Source: an uncultured Bacteroidales bacterium
GTDB taxonomy: Bacteria; Bacteroidota; Bacteroidia; Bacteroidales; P3
Assembly: GCA_937906975.1 (NCBI GenBank)
Contig: CALCUN010000027.1
Span: 1 to 64,000, forward strand
Direction of reading: 5' to 3'
Length of the DNA: 64,000 nt
This document shows, one piece after another, positions 23,182 to 31,235 of the stretch (positions are counted from its first letter, which is position 1; every line of letters begins with the position of its first letter). The notes below the pieces were generated by a model. That model did not search any database. It saw nothing but the letters and a program-made list of their open reading frames with translations, and was not told where the DNA came from. The translations under genes and the position numbers were made by a program.

Positions 23182-24171
23182 TTATTTAAAGGTTTCGCTT
23201 AAAATTTTTAATTCTTGTGAAAGCGAAGCTCCTTCATATAATACTTTGTAGGCAAATTGTGCTATTGGCATATTGACTCCTAATTCGGAATTGGTTTTAT
23301 TGATGCAGTTTGTTGCATAATACCCTTCTGCCACCATAGACATTTCTAACTGTGCTGACTTTACGCTGTAGCCTTGCCCAATCATTTGTCCGAAAGTACG
23401 GTTTCTGCTGTGTTGTGAATAGGCTGTTACTAATAAGTCGCCTAAATAGACAAAATTGTTAGTGTCGCGGTTTTCACTTTTAGCAATTACGTTGAGAAAT
23501 CTTTGCATTTCTTGTGCTGCATTGGAGATTAAAACCGCTATGAAGTTGTCTCCATAGCCTGCTCCTCTGCATATTCCTGCCGAAAGGGCGTATATGTTTT
23601 TTAATACTGCGGAATATTCTATTCCTCTTACGTCATTGGAAGTCCTTGTTTTGACAAAGCGACACGCAAAACGCTCTGCAAGGTCTTGAGCAAGACTTTC
23701 TTGGTGTGCTCCTAAGGTTAGGTATGTCATTCCGTCTTGTGCGATTTCTTCTGCGTGAGAAGGTCCGCTAAGTACGGCTTGTCTTTCTAATTCTACCTTG
23801 AATTGAGTTTGCAAATAATCGGCAACTATTTGATTGGTGCTCGGAATTATTCCTTTTGTAGCACTGATTATGGTTTTGTTTTCAAAGTCTGATGGTGTTA
23901 AGTCTTGCAATGATTTTTCTACAAAGGCTGATGGAATTACTAAGACTATGGTATCGGTTGAGGATATTACTTTTTTTATGTCTGTTGTAATCTCTATCTT
24001 GTTTGTGTCTAATTGACAAGAACGCAAAAAGAGAGGGTTACGTCCATATTGACGTACTCCCTCTACTATTTCGTTTTCTCTAACCCACCAATGTACTTTG
24101 TCGTGGTTTTGGGTTGCGATTTTAACTATTGCAGTCGCCCAACTACCACTTCCTAATACTGCTATATTCAT
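23182..24171 (-). CDS. gpsA: glycerol-3-phosphate dehydrogenase [NAD(P)+]
   Basis: 329 residues. Reduces dihydroxyacetone phosphate to sn-glycerol 3-phosphate for phospholipid synthesis. The Rossmann NAD-binding site is IAVLGSGSWATAI; ISATKGI, LSGPSHAEEI and the catalytic-lysine region YSAVLKNIYALSAGI are typical of GpsA. Starts 2 bp after the M49-like peptidase gene, so the pair is probably one transcript ending at the 23128-23165 terminator. Confidence 0.94.
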   Translation of the reverse strand: MNIAVLGSGSWATAIVKIATQNHDKVHWWVRENEIVEGVRQYGRNPLFLRSCQLDTNKIEITTDIKKVISSTDTIVLVIPSAFVEKSLQDLTPSDFENKTIISATKGIIPSTNQIVADYLQTQFKVELERQAVLSGPSHAEEIAQDGMTYLTLGAHQESLAQDLAERFACRFVKTRTSNDVRGIEYSAVLKNIYALSAGICRGAGYGDNFIAVLISNAAQEMQRFLNVIAKSENRDTNNFVYLGDLLVTAYSQHSRNRTFGQMIGQGYSVKSAQLEMSMVAEGYYATNCINKTNSELGVNMPIAQFAYKVLYEGASLSQELKILSETFK

Positions 24172-24173
24172 TT

Positions 24174-25808
24174 TTATAGCCCTAATACTTTTTTACCTTG
24201 TTCGTATCTTATGTCTTTTGGTATGCTTTTTCCGTTTATCACGTCAAGTGTTTCTTGAAGACTTGGACGGATTTGTCCGTTCTTTTCAGCATATTGTTTT
24301 GCTCTTATGATATCGCCTGTTCCTTCTATTTCTAAAATCATTGCAGCCCAAGAATCTATTGCTTTTATAGCGTTTTCGTAATTTATTTGGTAGATTCCTT
24401 CTTGGTTTTTAACGAAAGCTGCATTGTCTTCAAAGAAATTAAAGCACATCATATTAGCTGTTCCGTGTGAAGATGCTGCTCCAAATCGTACTGAACGTAA
24501 TATTCCTGCTATAAAGGTTGTTAATGCGTCTTCTTTTGTGATTGAAGTGATTTCTCCTTTGTCTATCAATGAACAAACCATGTATAATCCTAAGATGTCT
24601 GCTTTTGCTTCTTCCCATGCTGAGTATTGATTTCCTAAGGCTTGTCTTACTCCTCCTTTTCCGTTGATTGTGTTTTTGATTCCTAAACCGTGGGCTACTT
24701 CGTGGAAGGTTACGTTATAGAAAAATGCGTCAAATTTTACTTTTGCTAATTGTTCTTGTGGTAAAATGTTTTCTGCAATTGGGTAAAGTATCTTATCAAA
24801 TTTTGCTTTCATAGCATTCTTCAATTGAAGACGTCTTGCTCCTTTTGCTAATTGTACTCTTTCGTCGTTAGGTAAGTTGATAGCTATTGTTTTGCTACCA
24901 GAGTTGCAATCTCCTGCGTAATAAATTGCATCATATACGTTAAGGTCTGATTCTGTTCCTGGAACTTCTTGTTTGAACTTAGGATCGCATGGAAGTTCTT
25001 TTTGAAGTTGTGGAAGCATTGATGTGAATTTTGCAAGTTTTGCACTTTCTTCTTCATCTTTTACTAAGATAAATGCTTCGTATGCTGCTTTTGCTCCAAA
25101 TAAACGGTCTTCATAGTTTTCGATTGGCCCTACAACAAAATCTAAATGGCTATTTTTCATATCCATCCAAGCCATATCTGATGCGAAATAGTCGTCTGTT
25201 TGGAAGGCTTTCTTTCTTTCTTCTAAGTATTTCTTTAATCCTGCATCTTCTGCCAAAGGAATTGCTTTGTCAAGTAATGCACATACTTTGTCTATTTGTT
25301 TTTTGTATTCTTCTCTGTACCATTTTACTTGCAATTTGCCTTCTGCATCTCTACGAATTACAGTGTAAAGGCTTCCTTTGTTTTCATCTTGTAAAGCATC
25401 GTACTCTTCTTTAGTCATATCACTTGGATAGAAGTTTGCTCCCAATGGTTTTTCTGCATATCCACTTACAAATGTACGCATTCCATCAAGTCTGTCCCAA
25501 GGACCATAGTTGATTAATGCGAAATCTCTTGTTGCTGGGTCTTCTATTTTTTGCATGTCGGCTTTATCTCCGTATGATTGCAACCAGAACAATTCGTCCA
25601 TAATTTCTGCTATGTCAAAGAAAATTCCAATCAATTGTTTTTCTTTGTCATTTAATTTGTTTAAATCTGTGGTTAATTGAACCATTGCAAATTCATCTAC
25701 TTTTTTTTGCATTTCTGAGCGTGATTCTTCTTGTTTTGCTACTTTTTCTCCGCATGAAGCAAATAAAATTGCTGCCAATGCAAGAATTGATAATAATTTT
25801 TTCTTCAT
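24174..25808 (-). CDS. M49-like zinc metallopeptidase lipoprotein
   Basis: 544 residues with a lipoprotein signal ending in LFASC (Cys about residue 19). The zinc site is HEVAHGLG (HExxH, about residue 370), and the third ligand lies in WEEAKADILGLYM about 30 residues later. This arrangement occurs in the M49-related (dipeptidyl peptidase III-like) proteins of Bacteroidales, which are often mislabelled as dihydrofolate reductase. It probably trims peptides in the periplasm or at the outer membrane. Classical DPP III has HExxGH, so the exact family is uncertain. Confidence 0.75.
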   Translation of the reverse strand: MKKKLLSILALAAILFASCGEKVAKQEESRSEMQKKVDEFAMVQLTTDLNKLNDKEKQLIGIFFDIAEIMDELFWLQSYGDKADMQKIEDPATRDFALINYGPWDRLDGMRTFVSGYAEKPLGANFYPSDMTKEEYDALQDENKGSLYTVIRRDAEGKLQVKWYREEYKKQIDKVCALLDKAIPLAEDAGLKKYLEERKKAFQTDDYFASDMAWMDMKNSHLDFVVGPIENYEDRLFGAKAAYEAFILVKDEEESAKLAKFTSMLPQLQKELPCDPKFKQEVPGTESDLNVYDAIYYAGDCNSGSKTIAINLPNDERVQLAKGARRLQLKNAMKAKFDKILYPIAENILPQEQLAKVKFDAFFYNVTFHEVAHGLGIKNTINGKGGVRQALGNQYSAWEEAKADILGLYMVCSLIDKGEITSITKEDALTTFIAGILRSVRFGAASSHGTANMMCFNFFEDNAAFVKNQEGIYQINYENAIKAIDSWAAMILEIEGTGDIIRAKQYAEKNGQIRPSLQETLDVINGKSIPKDIRYEQGKKVLGL

Positions 25809-25901
25809 CTTCTATTCTTATTTAATTGTTATTCTATTTTTTTCTTTGAATTTGCGAAAATAATATTTTTATCGTGTTCTGCAAAATTTATCTTTGTTTT
25901 A

Positions 25902-28676
25902 TTAATGTGCTACTAACCAATTTTCTCCTTCGTTTATGCTTACTTCTATCGGCACTTCTAATTGTAAAGCGTTAAGCATCTGTTGTTTTACTATTGTTTT
26001 AACTGTTTCAAGTTCTGGTTTATAGACATCAAACACTAATTCGTCATGAACTTGTAGTATCATCTTGGATTGAAGTGAGTTTTTCTCAAATTCTTTGTGG
26101 ATATTTATCATCGCAATCTTTATCATATCGGCACTGCTTGCTTGGATTGGCATATTGACTGCGTTGCGTTGTGCAAAGTTTCTTATGTTTGCATTAGCAG
26201 AGTGAAGGTCGGGCAAATAGCGTCTTCGTCCGCATATACTTTCTGCATAGCCTTTTTCGGTGGCTGTTTCAATGCAAGTGGCAATGTATTGTTTTATTTG
26301 TGGATATGAGTAGAAATATTGATCAATTAACCCTTGTGCTTCTTTCCTTGTTATGTGTAATTGTTCGGAAAGGCCAAAGGCTGATATTCCGTATATGATT
26401 CCAAAATTAACGCTCTTTGCATTGCGTCTCATTTCTTGTGTTATTTCTTGTGGTGGTAGCATGTAAATTTTTGAAGCTGTGGAAAGGTGAATGTCTTCTC
26501 CTGTGTGGAAGGCTTGACACAAGGCTTGGTCTTTGCTAAGTGAGGCAATTATTCTAAGCTCTATTTGAGAATAATCGGCTGCTAAAAGTGTGTGTTTGTC
26601 ATCTTGCGGAATGAAGCATGAGCGTATTTGCTTTCCGAGTTCTGTTCTTATGGGAATGTTTTGTAAGTTAGGACTTTCTGAGGCTAAACGGCCTGTTGAA
26701 GTTGTGGCTTGTTTGTAATGAGTATGTATTTTGTTTGTTGCAGAGTTCACTATCTCTGGAAGAGCGTCTACGTATGTGCTTTTTAGTTTTGTTAGTGAAC
26801 GATATTCTAATATTAATGGTATGATTGGGTGAATGTTTATTAGTTTTTGCAATACGTCTTCGGAGGTGGAGTATTGTTTTGTTTGGGTTTTTTTGATTTT
26901 TTTGTCTGAGGATATTTGCAATTCGTCAAAGAGTATTATTCCTAATTGTTTTGGTGATGAAATATTAAATTCTTTGCCTGCTAATTGATAGATTCTTTCT
27001 TCTAATTGTTGTTTTTGTTCTTGGAGTAATTGAGAAAATTTGTGGAGTTGTGTTGTGTCTATTCTCACGCCTTGTCTTTCCATGCCTAAAAGCACATCTA
27101 CAAGTGGCATTTCTATGTTATAGAAAAGTTCTAATAAACCGTTTTGTTTTAATTCTTCTTCTAAGATTGGTTTTAAGCCAAAGGTTACGTCTGCATCTTC
27201 AACTGCGTATTCGGTTAAGAGGTCTGCATTTAGTTTTTCTATTTTTATTGGTTCTTTTATCGTTTTTCCAAATACGGTTTCAAAGTCTATCATTGTGTAT
27301 TCTAAGTATTTTTCACTTAGAATGTCTAATTTGTGTCGCGATTCTGGATCTATGAGATAGTGGGCTAAGAGAGTGTCAAAGGTTTTGCCTTTTACTTCTA
27401 TGCCATAGTTGAGCAGTACGTTTTTATCAAATTTTAAATTGTGTGCTACTTTTTCAATGGTTTCGTTTTCAAAGAGTGGTTTTATTATTTCTAAGAAATC
27501 TTTTTGTAGGTCTTTGCTTTGTGGAAAGAAAACAAAGAATCCTTTATGTCTTTGACTGACTAAGGATATTCCTAATAGTTCACAGTCTATTTCTAAGCCT
27601 GTTGTTTCGGTGTCAAAGGCGATAAGTGTTTCTTGAAGCATTGAGTTTATGACTTCTTTTAATTCTTCTGCACTGTGAATTGCGGTATAGGTGTGAGGAA
27701 CTTCTTTGTAGGTTGGGTAAGTTGCAAGATTGAAAAGCGTTGGCTCGGAAACTGTGGTGTTGAATAGGTCTATGGTTGGTTGTGGTTGCGGGATTTGGTA
27801 GTGAGTGTTGAATCTTTTTGCAAATGTCGTAAATTCCAATTCGTTAAATATTTGATTGCAAGCTTGAATGTCGGGTTGTGTGATTGCAAGTTCGTCTTCG
27901 TTTAGTTCTATTGGTGCATCGATAATGATTGTTGCTAATTGTTTGCTTTGGATTGCTAGGTCTTTGTTTTCTTCTATTGCTTTACGGATTGATTTGCTTT
28001 CTATTTTGTCGCTATTTTCTAAAATATTTTCTATTGATGAGAATTGTTGTATTAGTGCTTTTGCTTTCTTTTCTCCTATTGAGGGTACGCCAGGAATGTT
28101 GTCGGAGCTATCTCCCCAAAGTCCTAAGATGTCTATTACTTGTAAAGGATTTGTGATTTCAAAGCGTTCCAACACCTCAGCAACTCCCCATATTTCATTT
28201 GGATTTGCTCCTCTACTTAGTTTAAGCATCTTTATGTTTTCTTCAACTAATTGGGCATAGTCTTTATCTGGCGTTACCATGAATACTTCGTATCCTTTTG
28301 CGGAGGCTTTCTTTGCAATAGTGCCTATTACATCGTCTGCTTCATATCCTTCCTTACAAAGAAGGGGAATGTTCATTGCTTGAATAATGTTTTTTATGAT
28401 TGGAATTGCTTCTCTTATCTCTTCGGGCATTGCTTGTCGGTTTGCCTTGTATTGTTCGTATTGAATGTGTCGAAATGTTGGCCCTTGAAGGTCAAAGGCT
28501 ATGCCAAGATGTGAGGGCTTGTATTGTTTTATTATGTCTAAAAGTGTGTTGCAAAATCCTAAAACGGCAGATACGTTTTGTCCTTTTGAGTTTATTCTTG
28601 GGTTTTTATTGAGTGCATAAAAGGCTCTGTATATTACCGCCATTGCATCTATCAAGTATAGTGTTTTCTTTTCCAT
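25902..28676 (-). CDS. polA: DNA polymerase I
   Basis: 924 residues with all three domains. The 5' nuclease covers about 1-290 (LGIAFDLQGPTFRH, EADDVIGTIA, GDSSDNIPG). The 3'-5' exonuclease appears intact: FDTETTGLEID, HNLKFDKNVL and YAVEDADV. The polymerase A domain holds LLAADYSQIELRI (motif A), RRNAKSVNFGIIYG (motif B) and QVHDELVFD (motif C). Fills gaps in Okazaki-fragment processing and repair. Own promoter directly after the tnaA terminator. Confidence 0.96.
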   Translation of the reverse strand: MEKKTLYLIDAMAVIYRAFYALNKNPRINSKGQNVSAVLGFCNTLLDIIKQYKPSHLGIAFDLQGPTFRHIQYEQYKANRQAMPEEIREAIPIIKNIIQAMNIPLLCKEGYEADDVIGTIAKKASAKGYEVFMVTPDKDYAQLVEENIKMLKLSRGANPNEIWGVAEVLERFEITNPLQVIDILGLWGDSSDNIPGVPSIGEKKAKALIQQFSSIENILENSDKIESKSIRKAIEENKDLAIQSKQLATIIIDAPIELNEDELAITQPDIQACNQIFNELEFTTFAKRFNTHYQIPQPQPTIDLFNTTVSEPTLFNLATYPTYKEVPHTYTAIHSAEELKEVINSMLQETLIAFDTETTGLEIDCELLGISLVSQRHKGFFVFFPQSKDLQKDFLEIIKPLFENETIEKVAHNLKFDKNVLLNYGIEVKGKTFDTLLAHYLIDPESRHKLDILSEKYLEYTMIDFETVFGKTIKEPIKIEKLNADLLTEYAVEDADVTFGLKPILEEELKQNGLLELFYNIEMPLVDVLLGMERQGVRIDTTQLHKFSQLLQEQKQQLEERIYQLAGKEFNISSPKQLGIILFDELQISSDKKIKKTQTKQYSTSEDVLQKLINIHPIIPLILEYRSLTKLKSTYVDALPEIVNSATNKIHTHYKQATTSTGRLASESPNLQNIPIRTELGKQIRSCFIPQDDKHTLLAADYSQIELRIIASLSKDQALCQAFHTGEDIHLSTASKIYMLPPQEITQEMRRNAKSVNFGIIYGISAFGLSEQLHITRKEAQGLIDQYFYSYPQIKQYIATCIETATEKGYAESICGRRRYLPDLHSANANIRNFAQRNAVNMPIQASSADMIKIAMINIHKEFEKNSLQSKMILQVHDELVFDVYKPELETVKTIVKQQMLNALQLEVPIEVSINEGENWLVAH

Positions 28677-28692
28677 TTCTTTATTTTTTCTA

Positions 28693-28723
28693 CAAAATTA
28701 GAAATTTTATGCTAAGAAACAAA
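28693..28723 (-). promoter_or_regulatory. promoter of polA (TTTG-N19-TAATTTTG)
   Basis: -7 box at 28700-28693 and -33 TTTG at 28723-28720 on the minus strand, spacing 19. Confidence 0.65.
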
Positions 28724-28757
28724 AAAACGCCCTTTCTTATTTCAGAAAGGGCGTTTT
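28724..28757 (-). terminator. terminator of tnaA
   Basis: 14-bp perfect stem AAAACGCCCTTTCT / AGAAAGGGCGTTTT with a 6-nt loop, T-run on the minus strand; directly abuts the polA -33 box. Confidence 0.9.
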
Positions 28758-28777
28758 GATTTACTGTATTTTAGTTA

Positions 28778-30151
28778 TTATAATCTTTCTAATTGTACAG
28801 TGAAGTGACGCATTAATTCTGCTTCCCAAGTGATTTTTACTCCTCTTGTGATTTCGTTTCTTCTGTCGTAAACATTTTTCAACGCTGCTGCTATAACGTC
28901 CATGTGGTTGTTTGTGTAAACTCTTCTTGGAATACATAAACGAACGAAGTCTAATCCTCCAAAACGATTTTCTCTTGTAACAGGATCTCTATCTGCTAAG
29001 ATGTATCCTATTTCGCATCCACGGATACCTGCTTCTAAGTAAAGTTCGCAAGTAAGTGTTTGTGCTGGGAACTCTTCTTTTGGAACGTTTGTAAGGATTT
29101 TGTCAGCATCTACGAATATTGCGTGTCCTCCAACAGGGCGTTGGTAAGGAATTCCGTATTCATCTAATCTTGCTGCTAAGTATTGTACTTGACGGATACG
29201 TGTGTCAAGATTGTCAAATTCTGTGTTTTCGTCTAATCCTACTGCTAAAGCATCCATATCTCTTCCGTTCATACCTCCGTATGTAAGGAATCCTTCAAAA
29301 GGAATACAGAATAATTTAGCTCCTTCGTACCATTCTTTTTTACGTGTAGCAATGAATCCTCCCATATTAACGATACCGTCTTTCTTTGCTGACATTGTCA
29401 TACCGTCTGCGTATGAGAACATTTCTTTTGCTATTTCTTTTATTGTTTTGTCTGCGTATCCTTCTTCACGTGTTTTGATGAAGTAAGCGTTTTCTGCAAA
29501 ACGTGCTGAGTCAAGTATAACTGGTTTGTTGTATTTGTCTGCAACAGCTCTTACTTCTTTAAGGTTTTGCATTGAAACAGGTTGTCCTCCTGCTGTGTTG
29601 TTAGTTACTGTAACTATGATGAAAGGAATTTTGTCTGCGTTTTCAGCTAATGCTTTTTCCAATTTCTTTGGATCAACATTTCCTTTGAATGGTATTTCTA
29701 ATTGTGTGTCTTTTGCTTCGTCTATTGTGCAATCTAATGCTGTTGCTTTACGACTTTCAATGTGTCCTTTGGTTGTGTCAAAGTGAGAGTTACCTGGTAT
29801 TATGTCTCCTTGTTTTACTAAGTGTGAGAATAATACGTTTTCTGCTGCACGGCCTTGGTGTGTTGGTATAACATATTCAAATCCTGTGATAGCAGTGATA
29901 GTATCTTTCAAACGGAAGAAACTGCTTGCTCCTGCGTATGATTCGTCGCCCATCATCATTGCTGCCCATTGACGATCTGACATTGAGCCTGTTCCTGAGT
30001 CTGTAATACAATCTATGTAAACATGTTCTGATTTAAGCATAAAAACATTGTTTTTTGCTTCTTTAAGCCATTGTTCACGTTCTGCACGTGTACTTTTTCT
30101 TATAGGCTCTACCATCTTTATCTTCCACGATTCTGCAAAAGGTAATTCCAT
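28778..30151 (-). CDS. tnaA: tryptophanase (tryptophan indole-lyase)
   Basis: 457 residues. PLP enzyme that splits tryptophan to indole, pyruvate and ammonia. The PLP lysine is in TMSAKKDGIVNMGG; THQGRAAEN and DSARFAENAYFIK are shared with tryptophanases. Tyrosine phenol-lyase is the close alternative, but it has DATRCVENAYF and MERG where this protein has DSARFAENAYF and CEIG (a hydrophobic site replacing the Arg used for tyrosine), so tryptophanase is preferred. Single-gene transcript with its own strong promoter and terminator; no TnaC-type leader peptide is seen in the ~48-nt leader. Confidence 0.88.
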   Translation of the reverse strand: MELPFAESWKIKMVEPIRKSTRAEREQWLKEAKNNVFMLKSEHVYIDCITDSGTGSMSDRQWAAMMMGDESYAGASSFFRLKDTITAITGFEYVIPTHQGRAAENVLFSHLVKQGDIIPGNSHFDTTKGHIESRKATALDCTIDEAKDTQLEIPFKGNVDPKKLEKALAENADKIPFIIVTVTNNTAGGQPVSMQNLKEVRAVADKYNKPVILDSARFAENAYFIKTREEGYADKTIKEIAKEMFSYADGMTMSAKKDGIVNMGGFIATRKKEWYEGAKLFCIPFEGFLTYGGMNGRDMDALAVGLDENTEFDNLDTRIRQVQYLAARLDEYGIPYQRPVGGHAIFVDADKILTNVPKEEFPAQTLTCELYLEAGIRGCEIGYILADRDPVTRENRFGGLDFVRLCIPRRVYTNNHMDVIAAALKNVYDRRNEITRGVKITWEAELMRHFTVQLERL

Positions 30152-30205
30152 AATCTATTATTTTTTATTTGTTTATATGTTTTTTCTTTGATTTTCTATT
30201 GTTTG

Positions 30206-30236
30206 CAAAGTTAGATATTTTATTTCAAACAACAAA
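30206..30236 (-). promoter_or_regulatory. promoter of tnaA (TTTG-N19-TAACTTTG)
   Basis: -7 box at 30213-30206 and -33 TTTG at 30236-30233 on the minus strand, spacing 19: one of the best Bacteroidota promoters in the window. Confidence 0.7.
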
Positions 30237-30242
30237 ATATTC

Positions 30243-31229
30243 TTAATTTTGTGCTACAAATGTCCCTATTTCAACGTTTAAATCTGAAATAAATTTTAAA
30301 TTTGGTATTTTTTCTTGTAAGTTTTTTTTGTTTTTACTGTTGTAGCCTATTGCGTAATTGATTTCTCTTGGGTTTACTAAAATTGTTTTTGTATCAAGCG
30401 GGAGCTTCTCAAATTTTTCTTGCCAAAGTCGTGTCAATACAAGTTCTTTGAATGATACGTGAAAAGGTCCTGCTAATAATTGTTCTCCATTGATTAAGGC
30501 TTCTGAAGGGTGTAGTCCTACGCGTAGGATTGTTATGTCTGTTTGCGAGAATATTTTATAGATTTCAGCTGTCCATTCTACTGCTTCTTCAAGAGAAAGG
30601 GCTTTGTATTGACCTGCTCGGTATAGGTCTGCTAATTCGGTATTGTTTATTACAAGTGTAGGATATATTCTCGTGCTTTCTGCTCCTAAGTCTAAGATTT
30701 TTTTTGCTGTTTCTTTGGATTTTTCAACTGTGTCTAAGGGTAATCCTATCATCATTTGAAGTCCAAGAGAAAATCCATAACTTTTGATAAGGCGAGAGGC
30801 AGTTTCTACATCTTTAACTGTGTGTCCACGTTTTGAAAAAGCTAACACTTCTTCGTTTAAGGATTGTGCTCCTAATTCAATGTCGCTTACATTATAGCGT
30901 TTTAAAATATTTAAGATTTTTTCGTTGATATAATCGGGACGTGTAGAGATTCTTATACTTTTAATATCACCTTGCTCAATATATGGCTGTACTATCTTAA
31001 GATATGTTATCATATCCTCTTCATCAATCCCCGTGAAACTGCCTCCGAAAAAGGCAAGTTCCACGTGCGAGGGCTTAATGAATGTTGTAAGATGTTGTTC
31101 TATAATTTGTCTTACTTCTTCTGGTTTTACTGCTTGTAATTGCCCAGAAATATGTCGCTGATTGCAATATATACACCTATTAGGACATGCCAATTCTGGA
31201 ATAAAAATAGGTATATTATAATGCTTCAT
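30243..31229 (-). CDS. radical SAM protein, Elp3-like
   Basis: 328 residues. The radical SAM cluster motif is CPNRCIYC (CxxxCxxC, about residues 14-21), followed by AFFGGSFTGID and the glycine-rich and strand motifs of an Elp3/MiaB/NifB-type core (STRPDYIN, ELGAQSLNEEVL, MMIGLPLDT). No acetyltransferase domain is present, so it is not a full Elp3; substrate unknown. Last gene of the long run that begins at gltX, 6 bp after wzc. Confidence 0.82.
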   Translation of the reverse strand: MKHYNIPIFIPELACPNRCIYCNQRHISGQLQAVKPEEVRQIIEQHLTTFIKPSHVELAFFGGSFTGIDEEDMITYLKIVQPYIEQGDIKSIRISTRPDYINEKILNILKRYNVSDIELGAQSLNEEVLAFSKRGHTVKDVETASRLIKSYGFSLGLQMMIGLPLDTVEKSKETAKKILDLGAESTRIYPTLVINNTELADLYRAGQYKALSLEEAVEWTAEIYKIFSQTDITILRVGLHPSEALINGEQLLAGPFHVSFKELVLTRLWQEKFEKLPLDTKTILVNPREINYAIGYNSKNKKNLQEKIPNLKFISDLNVEIGTFVAQN

Positions 31230-31235
31230 TTTTTA

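Noticed and set aside
30152-30205. TnaC leader peptide or riboswitch before tnaA
   Set aside because: The leader is about 48 nt and has no Trp-containing small ORF or stable fold.
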